Origin: Mycolicibacterium pyrenivorans
Lineage (GTDB): Bacteria > Actinomycetota > Actinomycetes > Mycobacteriales > Mycobacteriaceae
DNA length: 64,000 bases
Direction: 5' to 3'
NCBI RefSeq assembly: GCF_025821625.1
Contig: NZ_JACKSH010000065.1
Coordinates: 62,001-126,000, forward strand
The translations under genes were made by a program, and so were the position numbers. The number at the start of each line of letters is the position of its first letter. Within the stretch, counting starts at the first letter, position 1. Positions 45,307 through 54,455 of this stretch are shown here, piece by piece. A model generated the notes under the pieces. It was not told the DNA's origin. It did no database searches and saw only the letters and a program-made list of their open reading frames with translations.

Positions 45307-45693
45307 GTGGCCTATCTCAAGCCCCCGTGGTTCGTGGCGAAGGTGTTCAACAGGTTCGCCATGGCCACCGGCGTCGGCAACAGCGAGACACTGACCGTGA
45401 CGAAGCGCGGTAGCAGGCAACCACAGCGCATCCCGGTCGTGGTCCCGGAGGTCGACGGCGTCAAGTACCTGGTGTCCACCCGCGGTGAGTCGCAGTGGGT
45501 GAAGAACGTGCGCGCCGATCCGCACGTGACGGTCGGTTCGGCGAACTACCTCGCCAGGGAGGTGCCGGTGGACCAGCGGGCGCCCATTCTTGCTGCGTAC
45601 AAGCCCAAGGCCGGACGGGTCGTCGAAGGCTACTGGCGGCACCTCCCCGACGACGGCGATCACCCTGTGTTCGCGCTCACCCCGGCACCGTGA
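45307..45693 (+). CDS. nitroreductase / F420-dependent split-barrel family protein
   Basis: The 128-residue protein (VAYLKPPWFVAKVFNRFAMA, GNSETLTVTKRGSRQPQRI, KYLVSTRGESQWVKNVRADP) has the Ddn-like split-barrel pattern and corresponds in position to Rv0523c, although it is drawn here on the same strand as hemL. The GTG is at 45307. A similar protein is at 41668. The 223-bp spacer upstream (45084-45306) shows no further gene. Substrate unknown. Confidence 0.82.
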   Translation: MAYLKPPWFVAKVFNRFAMATGVGNSETLTVTKRGSRQPQRIPVVVPEVDGVKYLVSTRGESQWVKNVRADPHVTVGSANYLAREVPVDQRAPILAAYKPKAGRVVEGYWRHLPDDGDHPVFALTPAP

Positions 45694-45744
45694 CCACTAC
45701 ACCCTGTAGTTGACGCTTTCGGTCCTGCTGGGACACTGGTCGGC

Positions 45745-47049
45745 ATGAGCAGTACCGACCTGTCCGCGAAGTTGTTCGCCGACGCGTGTTCCGTGATCCC
45801 CGGCGGGGTGAACTCGCCGGTGCGGGCGTTCTCCTCCGTCGGCGGCACCCCGCGGTTCATCACCGCGGCCTCGGGCTGCCAACTCACCGACGCCGACGGC
45901 AACCGCTACGTCGACCTGGTGTGCTCGTGGGGGCCGATGATCCTGGGCCACGCGCACCCCGCGGTCGTCGAGGCGGTGCAGCGGGCGGCCGCCGACGGGC
46001 TGTCGTTCGGTGCGCCGACACCGTCGGAGTCCGAGCTCGCCCGTGAGATCATCGGCCGGGTCGCGCCGGTCGAGTTGCTGCGGCTGGTCAACTCGGGCAC
46101 CGAGGCCACCATGAGCGCCATCCGGCTGGCCCGCGGGTACACCGGCCGGGCGAAGATCGTCAAGTTCTCGGGCTGCTACCACGGGCACAGCGATGCCCTG
46201 CTCGCCGACGCCGGTTCAGGGGTGGCGACGCTGGGGCTGCCGTCCTCTCCTGGGGTGACGGGTGCCGCTGCGGCGGACACGATCGTGTTGCCGTACAACA
46301 ACATTCCCGCGCTGGAGGACGTGTTCGCACGCTTCGGCGACGAAATCGCCTGTGTAATCACCGAAGCCAGCCCGGGCAACATGGGTGTGGTGCCGCCGTT
46401 GCCGGGTTTCAACGCCGCCCTGCGCCGGATCACCGCCGCGCACGGTGCGCTGCTGATCGTCGACGAGGTGATGACGGGCTTCCGGGTCAGTCGATCCGGT
46501 TGGTACGGGCTGGATCCGGTGGACGCCGACCTGTTCACGTTCGGCAAGGTGATGAGCGGCGGGCTGCCCGCCGCGGCGTTCGGCGGTAAGGCCGAGGTGA
46601 TGAACAGGCTCGCTCCGCTGGGGCCGGTCTACCAGGCGGGCACGCTGTCGGGGAACCCGGTGGCGATGGCGGCCGGGTTGGCCACGCTGCGCGCCGCCGA
46701 CGACGCCGCCTACGCAGCCCTCGACGGCAATGCCGACCGGCTGGTCGCACTGATAGGCGGCGCGTTGACCGACGCCGGTGTCGCACATCAGATTCCGCGA
46801 GCCGGGAACATGTTCAGCGTGTTCTTCGGCGACGAGCCGGTGACGGACTTCGCCGCGGCGCGGGCCACCGAGACGTGGCGCTTCCCGGCCTTCTTCCACG
46901 CCCTGCTCGACGCGGGGGTGTACCCGCCGCCCAGCGCGTACGAGGCCTGGTTCGTCTCGACGGCCCTCGACGACGACGCGTTCGAGCGCATCGCTGCCGC
47001 ACTGCCCGGCGCGGCGCGGGCCGCGGCGCAGGCCTCGGAGCCGGCATGA
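45745..47049 (+). CDS. hemL: glutamate-1-semialdehyde 2,1-aminomutase
   Basis: HemL converts glutamate-1-semialdehyde to 5-aminolevulinate using pyridoxal phosphate. The 434-residue class III aminotransferase has [39 protein letters not shown] and the PLP lysine in [18 protein letters not shown] (K268). The ATG at 45745 is the first codon of [11 protein letters not shown]. It overlaps the next gene by 4 bp. It supplies hemB from a separate locus in the same window. Confidence 0.96.
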   Translation: MSSTDLSAKLFADACSVIPGGVNSPVRAFSSVGGTPRFITAASGCQLTDADGNRYVDLVCSWGPMILGHAHPAVVEAVQRAAADGLSFGAPTPSESELAREIIGRVAPVELLRLVNSGTEATMSAIRLARGYTGRAKIVKFSGCYHGHSDALLADAGSGVATLGLPSSPGVTGAAAADTIVLPYNNIPALEDVFARFGDEIACVITEASPGNMGVVPPLPGFNAALRRITAAHGALLIVDEVMTGFRVSRSGWYGLDPVDADLFTFGKVMSGGLPAAAFGGKAEVMNRLAPLGPVYQAGTLSGNPVAMAAGLATLRAADDAAYAALDGNADRLVALIGGALTDAGVAHQIPRAGNMFSVFFGDEPVTDFAAARATETWRFPAFFHALLDAGVYPPPSAYEAWFVSTALDDDAFERIAAALPGAARAAAQASEPA

Positions 47050-47657
47050 CCGCCGACACGACCATCGTGCACGTGATGCGGCACGGCGAGGTGCACAACC
47101 CGGACAAGATCCTCTACGGCCGACTGCCGGACTACCACCTGTCCGAACGGGGACAGGCGCAGGCCCAGGCAGTGGCCGACTGGCTGGCCCGGCGTGACAT
47201 CAGCTACGTGGTCGCCTCACCGCTGGAACGCGCCCAGGAGACCGCGGCACCCATCGCCGCCAGGCACGGCCTGTCCGTCAGCACCGACGACGAGCTGATC
47301 GAGTCGACCAACGTCTTTCAGGGAGAACGGGTTTCGCCCGGCGACGGGGCACTGCGCGACCCGCGCAACTGGTGGCACCTGCGCAACCCCCGCACCCCGT
47401 CGTGGGGTGAGCCGTACTCCGAGATCGCGGCTCGGATGAGGCGGGCCCTGCACCGCGCCAGGGTCGACGCCACCGGCCGGGAAGGGGTGTGCGTCAGCCA
47501 CCAGTTGCCCGTCGAGACGCTGCGCCGCGCCATGACCGGCAGACCGCTGCACCACTTTCCCACCAAGCGGATGTGCAACCTGGCCTCGGTCACATCGTTC
47601 TACTTCCACGACGACGTCTGCGTGGGCTGGGGGTATGCGGAGTTGGCCGGGCAGTGA
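47046..47657 (+). CDS. histidine phosphatase family protein
   Basis: The 203-residue protein has the phosphohistidine motif [20 protein letters not shown] and the second His in [15 protein letters not shown]. It is a branch-2-like member with a long [16 protein letters not shown]-terminus. It matches Rv0525, lies between hemL and the cytochrome c genes, and is coupled to both by 4-bp overlaps. Its substrate is unknown; it is unlikely to be a glycolytic mutase. Confidence 0.87.
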   Translation: MTADTTIVHVMRHGEVHNPDKILYGRLPDYHLSERGQAQAQAVADWLARRDISYVVASPLERAQETAAPIAARHGLSVSTDDELIESTNVFQGERVSPGDGALRDPRNWWHLRNPRTPSWGEPYSEIAARMRRALHRARVDATGREGVCVSHQLPVETLRRAMTGRPLHHFPTKRMCNLASVTSFYFHDDVCVGWGYAELAGQ

Positions 47658-48262
47658 AACTCTCGGTGCATCGGGTCGGCCGGCTCGTCGCGTACATCAC
47701 GTGCGCGGCGATGCTCGGCCTCACCGGATGCGCCACCGGAAGTGACGCCGTCGCCCAGGGCGGCACCTTCGAGTTCGTCGCACCCGGCGGCAAGACCGAT
47801 ATCTTCTACGACCCGCCCGACAGCCGCGGCACACCGGGCCCGCTGAAGGGCCCGGACCTGATGGACACCGACAGGACGATCTCGCTGGCCGACTTCGCGG
47901 GCGACGTCGTGGTGATCAACGTGTGGGGACAGTGGTGCGGCCCGTGCCGCACCGAGATCACCCAGCTGCAGCAGGTGTACGACGCGACCCGCGACCAGGG
48001 TGTCGCGTTTCTGGGGATCGACGTCCGCGACAACAGCATCGACGCGCCGCGGGATTTCGTCGTCGACCGCGGAATCACTTTCCCGTCGATCTACGACCCG
48101 TCGATGCGCACCATGATCGCGTTCGGCGGCCGCTACCCGACGACCGTCATCCCGTCGACGATCGTGCTGGACCGCGAGCACCGGGTGGCGGCGGTGTTCC
48201 TGCGGGAACTGCTCGCGGAGGACCTGCAACCGGTCGTCGAACGACTGGCATCGGAGAAATGA
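47654..48262 (+). CDS. TlpA/ResA-like thioredoxin lipoprotein (CcsX role)
   Basis: The 202-residue protein has a lipoprotein signal with lipobox LTGC (C26) and a thioredoxin-fold domain with WGQWCGPCRTE (C95, C98) and cis-Pro in TTVIPSTIVLD. It would sit outside the membrane and keep the haem-binding cysteines of apocytochrome c reduced. It begins at GTG 47654, overlapping the phosphatase stop, and heads the system II cytochrome c genes. It corresponds to Rv0526. Confidence 0.92.
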   Translation: MKLSVHRVGRLVAYITCAAMLGLTGCATGSDAVAQGGTFEFVAPGGKTDIFYDPPDSRGTPGPLKGPDLMDTDRTISLADFAGDVVVINVWGQWCGPCRTEITQLQQVYDATRDQGVAFLGIDVRDNSIDAPRDFVVDRGITFPSIYDPSMRTMIAFGGRYPTTVIPSTIVLDREHRVAAVFLRELLAEDLQPVVERLASEK

Positions 48263-49047
48263 ACCTCGACGAGCTGACCGCGGGCGGTCCGCTGCTGCTC
48301 GCCATGGCGGTCAGCGTGCTCGCAGGCGTCGTGTCGTTCGCCTCACCCTGCGTGGTTCCGCTGGTGCCCGGCTACCTGTCCTATCTCGCCGCCGTGGTCG
48401 GCGTCGACGCCGCCCCGGCGTCGACCCGAGCTGTCCCCGGGGCGCTGGCGGTGCGCGGCGCCCGGCTGCGCGTGGCGGGGGCGGCGGGGCTCTTCGTCGC
48501 CGGATTCACGGTGGTGTTCGTGCTCGGCACTGTCGCGGTGCTGGGCATGACGACGACGTTGATCACCAATCAGGTGCTGCTGCAACGCATCGGCGGGGTC
48601 GTCACGATCCTGATGGGCCTGGTGTTCATCGGCCTGGTCCCCGCGTTGCAGCGCGACACCCGGTTCACGCCCCGGCAAGTTTCCACGCTGGCAGGCGCCC
48701 CACTGCTGGGTGCGGTGTTCGCGCTGGGCTGGACGCCGTGCCTGGGGCCGACGCTGACCGGGGTGATCGCCGTCGCCTCGGCGACCGAGGGAAGCAACGT
48801 GGCACGCGGCGTCGTGCTGGTCGTCGCCTACTGCATCGGGCTGGGACTGCCGTTCGTGCTGCTGGCCTTCGGGTCGGCGCGGGCCGTCACCGGGCTGGGG
48901 TGGTTGCGTCGTCACACCCGCACCATCCAGATCTTCGGCGGGGTGCTGCTGATCCTGGTGGGCACCGCGCTGGTGACCGGCCTGTGGAACGAGTTCGTGT
49001 CCTGGGTGCGCGACGCCTTCGTCAGCGACGTGAGGCTGCCGATCTGA
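48259..49047 (+). CDS. ccdA: cytochrome c biogenesis protein CcdA
   Basis: CcdA passes electrons from cytoplasmic thioredoxin across the membrane to the CcsX-type lipoprotein. The 262-residue protein has six hydrophobic segments with the redox cysteines in VSFASPCVVPLVPGYLSY and LGWTPCLGPTLTGV. It starts at an ATGA overlap. It corresponds to Rv0527, next to ResB and CcsA. Confidence 0.94.
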   Translation: MNLDELTAGGPLLLAMAVSVLAGVVSFASPCVVPLVPGYLSYLAAVVGVDAAPASTRAVPGALAVRGARLRVAGAAGLFVAGFTVVFVLGTVAVLGMTTTLITNQVLLQRIGGVVTILMGLVFIGLVPALQRDTRFTPRQVSTLAGAPLLGAVFALGWTPCLGPTLTGVIAVASATEGSNVARGVVLVVAYCIGLGLPFVLLAFGSARAVTGLGWLRRHTRTIQIFGGVLLILVGTALVTGLWNEFVSWVRDAFVSDVRLPI

Positions 49048-50669
49048 TGCGGGTATTCGCGCCGATACGCAACACGTGGCGCACCCTCACCTCGATGGGC
49101 ACCGCGCTGGTGCTGCTGTTCCTGCTGGCGCTCGCGGCGATCCCCGGCGCGCTGCTGCCCCAGCGCAGCCTCAACGAGTCGAAGGTCGCCGAGTACATCG
49201 CCGCGAATCCGCGGATCGGGCCGTGGCTGGACCGGGTACAGGCCTTCGACGTCTTCTCCAGCTTCTGGTTCACCGCGATCTACGTGCTGCTGTTCATCTC
49301 GCTGGTGGGCTGCCTGACACCGCGGCTGTTCGAGCACTTCCGCAGCATGCGCGCGATGCCGGTGGCCGCGCCGCGCAACCTGGGCCGGCTGCCCAAGCAC
49401 CACAGCGCCGAGGTCCGCGGGGACGTGACCGAGGTGGCGGCGGCCGTCGACGAACGGTTACGGGGCTGGCGCCGGGTCACCCGCCGCGCCGGCAGTGGAG
49501 GCGGGGACGGCGAAATCACCGAAATTTCAGCGGAGAAGGGCTATCTGCGCGAGTTCGGCAACATCGTGTTCCACTTCTCACTGCTCGGGCTTCTGGTCGC
49601 GATCGCCGCAGGAAAGCTGTTCAGCTACGAGGGCAACGTCATCGTCGTCGCCGACGGCGGGCCCGGGTTCTGTTCGGCGTCACCGGCCGCGTTCGACTCC
49701 TTCCGGGCGGGCAACACCGTCGACGGAACCTCGCTGTACCCGATCTGCGTGCGGGTCAACGACTTCGAGGCGACCTATCTGCCCAACGGGCAGGCGGTGT
49801 CGTTCCAGGCCGACATCGACTATCAGGCCGGCGACGACCTCGACTCCGGCACCTGGCAGCCGTACCTGCTCAAGGTCAACGAGCCGCTGCGCGTCGGCGG
49901 CGACCGCGTCTACCTGCAGGGCCACGGCTATGCGCCCACGTTCACCGTGACGTTCCCCGACGGGCAGACCCGCACCCAGACCCTGCAGTGGCGGCCCGAC
50001 GACCAGATCACGTTCCTGTCCTCGGGCGCGATGCGGTTCGACCCGCCCGGCGGCACCTACGCCGACGAGCGGGAGCGCCGCAAGAACCAGCTCGCGATCC
50101 AGGGGCTGTTCGCGCCCACCGGGCAACTCGACGGCACCCTGCTGTCGTCCAGCTTTCCCGCGCTCAACGACCCTGCCGTGGCCATCGACGTCTACAAGGG
50201 CGACACCGGCCTGGACACCGGGCGGCCGCAGTCGCTGTTCTCGCTGGACCCCCGCATGATCGACCAGGGCCGCCTGACGAAGGTGGCGCGGGTCAACCTG
50301 CGCGCCGGCGAGGACACCCGCCTCGAGGACGGCACCGTCGTCCGCTTCGACGGCGCCGAGCAGTTCGTGAACCTGCAGGTCTCGCACGACCCGGCCCAGA
50401 TCTGGGTGCTGGTGTTCGCGATGACGATGATGGCGGGGCTGCTGGTGTCGCTGATCGTGCGCCGCCGACGCGTCTGGGTGCGGTTGTCGCAGGGCGCCGT
50501 GTCCGACCCTGAGGGTACGGTGAACGTCGAGCTGGGCGGCCTGGCCCGCACCGACAACTCGGGGTGGGGCGATGAGTTCGAGCGGCTGACGGCGCGGCTG
50601 CTCGCCTGCGCCGAGTCCGGCACCGCCGCCGCGCTGGAGGACGAAGAGAAGAAAGCGGATCGCGCATGA
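49047..50669 (+). CDS. resB: cytochrome c biogenesis protein ResB (Ccs1)
   Basis: The 540-residue membrane protein is the ResB/Ccs1 half of the system II haem lyase. It has N-terminal transmembrane segments (TALVLLFLLALAAIPGALLP, WFTAIYVLLFISLVGCLTPR), a large extracytoplasmic domain (about 190-460), and a last transmembrane segment near 460. The ATG overlaps the ccdA stop by one base (TGATG). It corresponds to Rv0528. Confidence 0.93.
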   Translation: MRVFAPIRNTWRTLTSMGTALVLLFLLALAAIPGALLPQRSLNESKVAEYIAANPRIGPWLDRVQAFDVFSSFWFTAIYVLLFISLVGCLTPRLFEHFRSMRAMPVAAPRNLGRLPKHHSAEVRGDVTEVAAAVDERLRGWRRVTRRAGSGGGDGEITEISAEKGYLREFGNIVFHFSLLGLLVAIAAGKLFSYEGNVIVVADGGPGFCSASPAAFDSFRAGNTVDGTSLYPICVRVNDFEATYLPNGQAVSFQADIDYQAGDDLDSGTWQPYLLKVNEPLRVGGDRVYLQGHGYAPTFTVTFPDGQTRTQTLQWRPDDQITFLSSGAMRFDPPGGTYADERERRKNQLAIQGLFAPTGQLDGTLLSSSFPALNDPAVAIDVYKGDTGLDTGRPQSLFSLDPRMIDQGRLTKVARVNLRAGEDTRLEDGTVVRFDGAEQFVNLQVSHDPAQIWVLVFAMTMMAGLLVSLIVRRRRVWVRLSQGAVSDPEGTVNVELGGLARTDNSGWGDEFERLTARLLACAESGTAAALEDEEKKADRA

Positions 50670-51667
50670 ACACCACCGACATCGACCTGGGCCTGGCCCG
50701 TTACTCGGACTGGGCGTTCACGTCATCGGTGGTAGTGCTGGTGGCCGCCATGCTGCTGCTGGCCGTCGAGCTGGCCTACAGCCGCGGCCGCAAGGTCGAA
50801 TCCCGGGAGCTTGTCGGCGCCGCCGCGGCCACATCGGACAGGGGCGGCGGCGTCGCGGTGAACAGCGCGACCCCCGGCGTCGTCGTCGACGCCCCGCGGC
50901 GTCCGTTCGACGAGCGCCTCGGCACCGCCGGGATCGCGTTGGTCTATGTCGGCATCGGGCTGCTGGCGGCGTGCATCGTGTTGCGCGGTCTGTCCACCTC
51001 ACGGGTGCCGTGGGGCAACATGTACGAGTTCATCAACCTGACCAGCTTCTGCGGCCTGGTGGCTGCGGCGGTGGTGCTGCGGCGACCGCAGTACCGCTCG
51101 CTGTGGGTGTTCGTCCTCGTCCCGGTGCTGATCCTGCTGACCGTCTCCGGTCGCTGGCTGTACTCGCATGCCGCGCCGGTGATGCCCGCGCTGCAGTCCT
51201 ACTGGCTGCCCATCCACGTCTCGGTGGTCAGCCTCGGGTCCGGCGTGTTCCTGGTCGGCGGCGTCGCCAGCATCCTGTTCCTGCTCAAGATGTCGCGGTT
51301 CGGCGGTGCCGACCGCTCCGACGCGCTCGGCCGTGTCGTGGCGAAGCTCCCCGACGCGCAGACGCTGGACAGGATCGCCTACCGCACAACGATCTTCGCG
51401 TTCCCGGTGTTCGGGTTCGGGGTCATCTTCGGTGCGATCTGGGCCGAGGAGGCGTGGGGCCGCTACTGGGGCTGGGATCCCAAGGAGACGGTGTCGTTCA
51501 TCGCCTGGGTCATCTACGCCGCGTACCTGCACGCGCGCTCGACCGCGGGCTGGCGGGACCGCAAAGCCGCCTGGATCAACGTCGCCGGGTTCGTCGCGAT
51601 GGTGTTCAACCTGTTCTTCATCAACCTGGTGACCGTCGGGCTGCACTCGTACGCTGGCGTGGGCTGA
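50666..51667 (+). CDS. ccsA: cytochrome c assembly protein CcsA (CcsB type)
   Basis: The 333-residue protein has eight transmembrane segments and the WWD-type haem motif AWGRYWGWDPKETVSFIAW. It delivers haem with ResB to apocytochrome c. The start overlaps resB. A polar insert between helices 1 and 2 (SRGRKVESRELVGAA...) is typical of the actinobacterial form. It corresponds to Rv0529. Confidence 0.94.
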   Translation: MNTTDIDLGLARYSDWAFTSSVVVLVAAMLLLAVELAYSRGRKVESRELVGAAAATSDRGGGVAVNSATPGVVVDAPRRPFDERLGTAGIALVYVGIGLLAACIVLRGLSTSRVPWGNMYEFINLTSFCGLVAAAVVLRRPQYRSLWVFVLVPVLILLTVSGRWLYSHAAPVMPALQSYWLPIHVSVVSLGSGVFLVGGVASILFLLKMSRFGGADRSDALGRVVAKLPDAQTLDRIAYRTTIFAFPVFGFGVIFGAIWAEEAWGRYWGWDPKETVSFIAWVIYAAYLHARSTAGWRDRKAAWINVAGFVAMVFNLFFINLVTVGLHSYAGVG

Positions 51668-51717
51668 ACGGGTCGGGCGACCTCGCCCAGACGTCGCGTA
51701 GGAGAGGGGATCAGCGG

Positions 51718-52854
51718 TTGTCTGACCTGCCGGGTGGGTTTCGGGGACAGCAACGTTTTGTCGATCCGGCCGCGGCCGTCCCCGCGGAGTGGGCGGCCCC
51801 GACACCGCCGGAGGGGTTTCGGCCGGTCGTCGCGACCAGTCGCGGGCCTGCGCTGCCCGCCCCGGTTCCGAGCGCGCCGCCTGCGGACGATCCGCCGCCC
51901 TACCTCGACCTGTCCACGGTGGCGCTGCTCGGCAAGGCCAGGCGGGCTCCGTCGGCGGGATGGCGCAAGTGGCTCTACTGGGGTTCGGCGCGGCTGGTCA
52001 ACTTGGGTGAGAGCCCGAAGGTGCTCCGTCACGACACCCTGGTCGCCAAGGTGCAACGTCCGCTGCGCGGGTGCTATCGGATCGCGCTGCTCTCGCAGAA
52101 GGGCGGGGTCGGCAAGACGACCATCACCGCGACGCTGGGGGCGACGTTCGCATCGACGCGCGGCGACCGGGTGATCGCAGTGGACGCCAACCCCGACCGC
52201 GGCACGCTGAGCCAGAAGGTGCCGCTGGAGACGCCGGCGACCGTGCGGCACCTGTTGCGCGACGCCGAAGGAATCGCGGCCTACAGCGACGTGCGCCACT
52301 ACACGTCGCAGGGCCCCAGCCGTCTGGAGGTGCTCGCCTCCGAGAGCGACCCCGCGGTGTCCGAGGCCTTCAGCTCCGAGGACTACACGCGCACCCTGGA
52401 GGTGCTGGAGCGGTTCTACAGCGTGGTGCTCACCGACTGCGGCACCGGCATGCTGCACTCGGCGATGTCGGCGATCATCGACAAGGCCGACGTGCTGGTG
52501 GTGATCAGCTCGGGCTCGGTGGACGGGGCGCGCAGCGCGTCGGCGACGCTGGACTGGCTGGACGCCCACGGGCACGAGGACATGGTCGGCAATTCGATCG
52601 CGGTCATCAACGGGGTGCGGCGCCGCTCCGGCAAGGGCGTCACGAAAGTCGACCTCACCAAGGTCGTCGACCACTTCTCGCGACGGTGCCGTGCGGTGTG
52701 CCAGGTGCCGTTCGACCCGCATCTGGAGGAGGGCGCGGAGATCAGCCTGGACCGCCTGCGGCCTGAAACCCGGGAGTCGCTGCTCGAGTTGGCTGCGGTG
52801 GTGGCAGAAGGCTTTCCGGGTGCGCGGCGCAGCGGCGACCCGGTCGCCGGCTGA
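51718..52854 (+). CDS. MinD/ParA-like ATPase (Rv0530 type)
   Basis: The 378-residue protein has a Pro-rich N-terminus (PALPAPVPSAPPADDPPPYL), then a deviant Walker A P-loop ATPase domain (ALLSQKGGVGKTTITATLGA, VIAVDANPDRGTLS, VVLTDCGTGMLHS). It resembles the ATPases linked with ESX loci and plasmid-type partitioning proteins. I chose the TTG at 51718 because GGAGAGGGG precedes it and no ATG or GTG fits; the upstream frame runs into ccsA. It corresponds to Rv0530. Its client is unknown. Confidence 0.85.
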   Translation: MSDLPGGFRGQQRFVDPAAAVPAEWAAPTPPEGFRPVVATSRGPALPAPVPSAPPADDPPPYLDLSTVALLGKARRAPSAGWRKWLYWGSARLVNLGESPKVLRHDTLVAKVQRPLRGCYRIALLSQKGGVGKTTITATLGATFASTRGDRVIAVDANPDRGTLSQKVPLETPATVRHLLRDAEGIAAYSDVRHYTSQGPSRLEVLASESDPAVSEAFSSEDYTRTLEVLERFYSVVLTDCGTGMLHSAMSAIIDKADVLVVISSGSVDGARSASATLDWLDAHGHEDMVGNSIAVINGVRRRSGKGVTKVDLTKVVDHFSRRCRAVCQVPFDPHLEEGAEISLDRLRPETRESLLELAAVVAEGFPGARRSGDPVAG

Positions 52855-52877
52855 GTCGTCAGACGATCACGGCGCGG

Positions 52878-53042
52878 TTATGACCGCGGCTGGTCATCTC
52901 GCGGATTGATCCGCCGCAGGAATTCCGGATCGTCGTCGGGTCCGATCACCCGGGTGCGCGGTCGATTCGCGGCCATCCGGGTGACCCGCCAGCCGACGTA
53001 GACCAGGGCGGCCAAGACGAGAATCAGGAGCAAATATGCCAC
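52878..53042 (-). CDS. 54-residue membrane protein (Rv0530A type)
   Basis: A short minus-strand gene reading VAYLLLILVLAALVYVGWRV followed by a basic, then acidic tail (RTRVIGPDDDPEFLRRINPR). It has one N-terminal transmembrane segment. The GTG at 53042 is preceded by GGAAGGAGGTTTTGA, a strong ribosome binding site. It lies between the MinD-like ATPase (convergent) and a DUF4229 gene (divergent). It corresponds to Rv0530A. Function unknown. Confidence 0.82.
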   Translation of the reverse strand: MAYLLLILVLAALVYVGWRVTRMAANRPRTRVIGPDDDPEFLRRINPRDDQPRS

Positions 53043-53090
53043 TCAAAACCTCCTTCCTGTCAATATACGCGCCGTCGGTAGGCTCGGTCT

Positions 53091-53432
53091 GTGCCTGACG
53101 GACCATCCCGATCCCGCCTGCTGCTCGACGTGCTCGCCTACGTGGCGGCCCGGCTCGTGCTCGTCGTCGTCGTGGCGGCGGTGATCCTCGGCGTCGGACA
53201 CCTGCTCGGGGTGCGGGACTTCCCGGTGGTGGTCGCTTTGCTGTTCGCCATCGTCATCGCGCTGCCGCTGGGCATCTGGCTGTTCGCCCCGCTGCGGCGG
53301 CGGGCCACCGAGAGCATCGCGGCGATGGATGCGCGACGGCGTCGGGACCGCGAACAGCTGCAGGCCCGGTTGCGCGGCGACAGCGCACCCGAGGATCCCG
53401 CCCGCCCCGGCGACGGCTCCACGGACGTCTGA
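53091..53432 (+). CDS. DUF4229 family membrane protein
   Basis: The 113-residue protein has two transmembrane helices (about 14-38 and 42-63) and a basic tail (ARRRRDREQLQARLRGD), typical of DUF4229. It starts at GTG 53091. It matches Rv0531. It is divergent from the 54-residue gene with 48 bp between starts. Confidence 0.8.
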   Translation: MPDGPSRSRLLLDVLAYVAARLVLVVVVAAVILGVGHLLGVRDFPVVVALLFAIVIALPLGIWLFAPLRRRATESIAAMDARRRRDREQLQARLRGDSAPEDPARPGDGSTDV

Positions 53433-53517
53433 CCTCCGCGTAGCAAACCGGCGCGTAGCCGCCGTCGCGCGACTGTGAGCCGCTTGAAGGCTACCGGCGT
53501 TGGGTAACCGCAGTCAC

Positions 53518-53733
53518 ATGACAGAACAATATGTGCTGTCTCGCACCAAAGGCATCACCAGCCACAGAAGCATCAGCAGCCACCGCATGACGAGTAGCCA
53601 CAAGTTGCTGTACACCCGGTGGATCGCCACCGGCTCGACCAAGGACGGACCCGTCCGGTACACCGGCAACGACATCCTGCGCGTCGCGAACGGAAGAGTC
53701 GTCGAGTATTGGGCCGGTACGTCGCCGGCTTAG
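53518..53733 (+). pseudogene. remnant of a SnoaL/NTF2-like protein
   Basis: The last 40 residues (LLYTRWIATGSTKDGPVRY, TGNDILRVANGRVVEYWAG) are the end of a SnoaL-like NTF2-fold domain, but the first half of the roughly 130-residue domain is missing. It is replaced by a short Ser/His/Thr-rich stretch (SHRSISSHRMTSSHK). An ATG at 53518 opens a 71-residue frame; a TTG at 53500 is upstream. It is probably a decayed gene between the DUF4229 gene and the MoxR operon. Confidence 0.55.
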
Positions 53734-54455
53734 TCGGCGGCTGCGTCGCGCAGCAGGCGCCGCAGCGCATCCAGGGGATCCCCTGCGGTCGGATCGAGTT
53801 GACGCCCCTCTGGCGGCTCGGTGGTCTCCGGCACACCGACCACCGCGGCCGGAGGTGCCGGTGTGCCCGCAGGCGGCGGCGGTGGTGCAGCCGACGGCGG
53901 CGCGACCGTGCCCAGCGCCGCGATCTTGGCGGCGACGCGGGCGGCGGCGTCCTGTCGGACGGCGCGCCGCTCGGGGTCGGGATCGCGGTTTCCGCCGAAG
54001 CAGTCGGCGGGAGCGTCCGCGATCACCTCGAGCGCGCTGTCGTAGCGTTCCCGCGCGGCATCGAGCCTCGCCTCCCACGCGTCGATGTCGCCCTGGCGTT
54101 CCCGGACCAGCTCGAGATTGATCCGTACCGCACACGCCTGCCCAGAGTCGTTGTCCGCCAAAGATTTCGAGAACTCCGCATCGGCCACGTCGAGCCGGTT
54201 CTCCAGCACCGCCAACCCGCCCGCCGCGAATGCCGTGTGTGCGGGCTCGACGACGTCGAAGATCCTCAGTACCGAGACATCGCTGCGCAGCGCCCCGATC
54301 TCACCTGCCGCGAAATGCTCCTGTGCCGACCCGCCCACGACGACCACGGAGATCAGCTTGGCCGCGGCCCCGAGCGCGACGGCCGCGACCGGTGCGGAGC
54401 CGAGGAGCAGCCGCCTCCGCAGCCGCAGCCTGGCCGGCACGGACCGGCGCGTCAT
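53730..54455 (-). CDS. TPR-like membrane-anchored protein of the MoxR/VWA operon
   Basis: The 241-residue protein has a very basic N-terminus and one transmembrane segment (about 16-40), then a helical region (AHTAFAAGGLAVLENRLDVA, then DAEFSKSLADN) that looks like one or two TPR units, and a Pro/Ala-rich tail. It is the last gene of the operon, coupled to the VWA gene by ATGA. In Bat-type operons (BatA, BatB, BatC) a TPR protein completes the membrane complex. Confidence 0.75.
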   Translation of the reverse strand: MTRRSVPARLRLRRRLLLGSAPVAAVALGAAAKLISVVVVGGSAQEHFAAGEIGALRSDVSVLRIFDVVEPAHTAFAAGGLAVLENRLDVADAEFSKSLADNDSGQACAVRINLELVRERQGDIDAWEARLDAARERYDSALEVIADAPADCFGGNRDPDPERRAVRQDAAARVAAKIAALGTVAPPSAAPPPPPAGTPAPPAAVVGVPETTEPPEGRQLDPTAGDPLDALRRLLRDAAAD

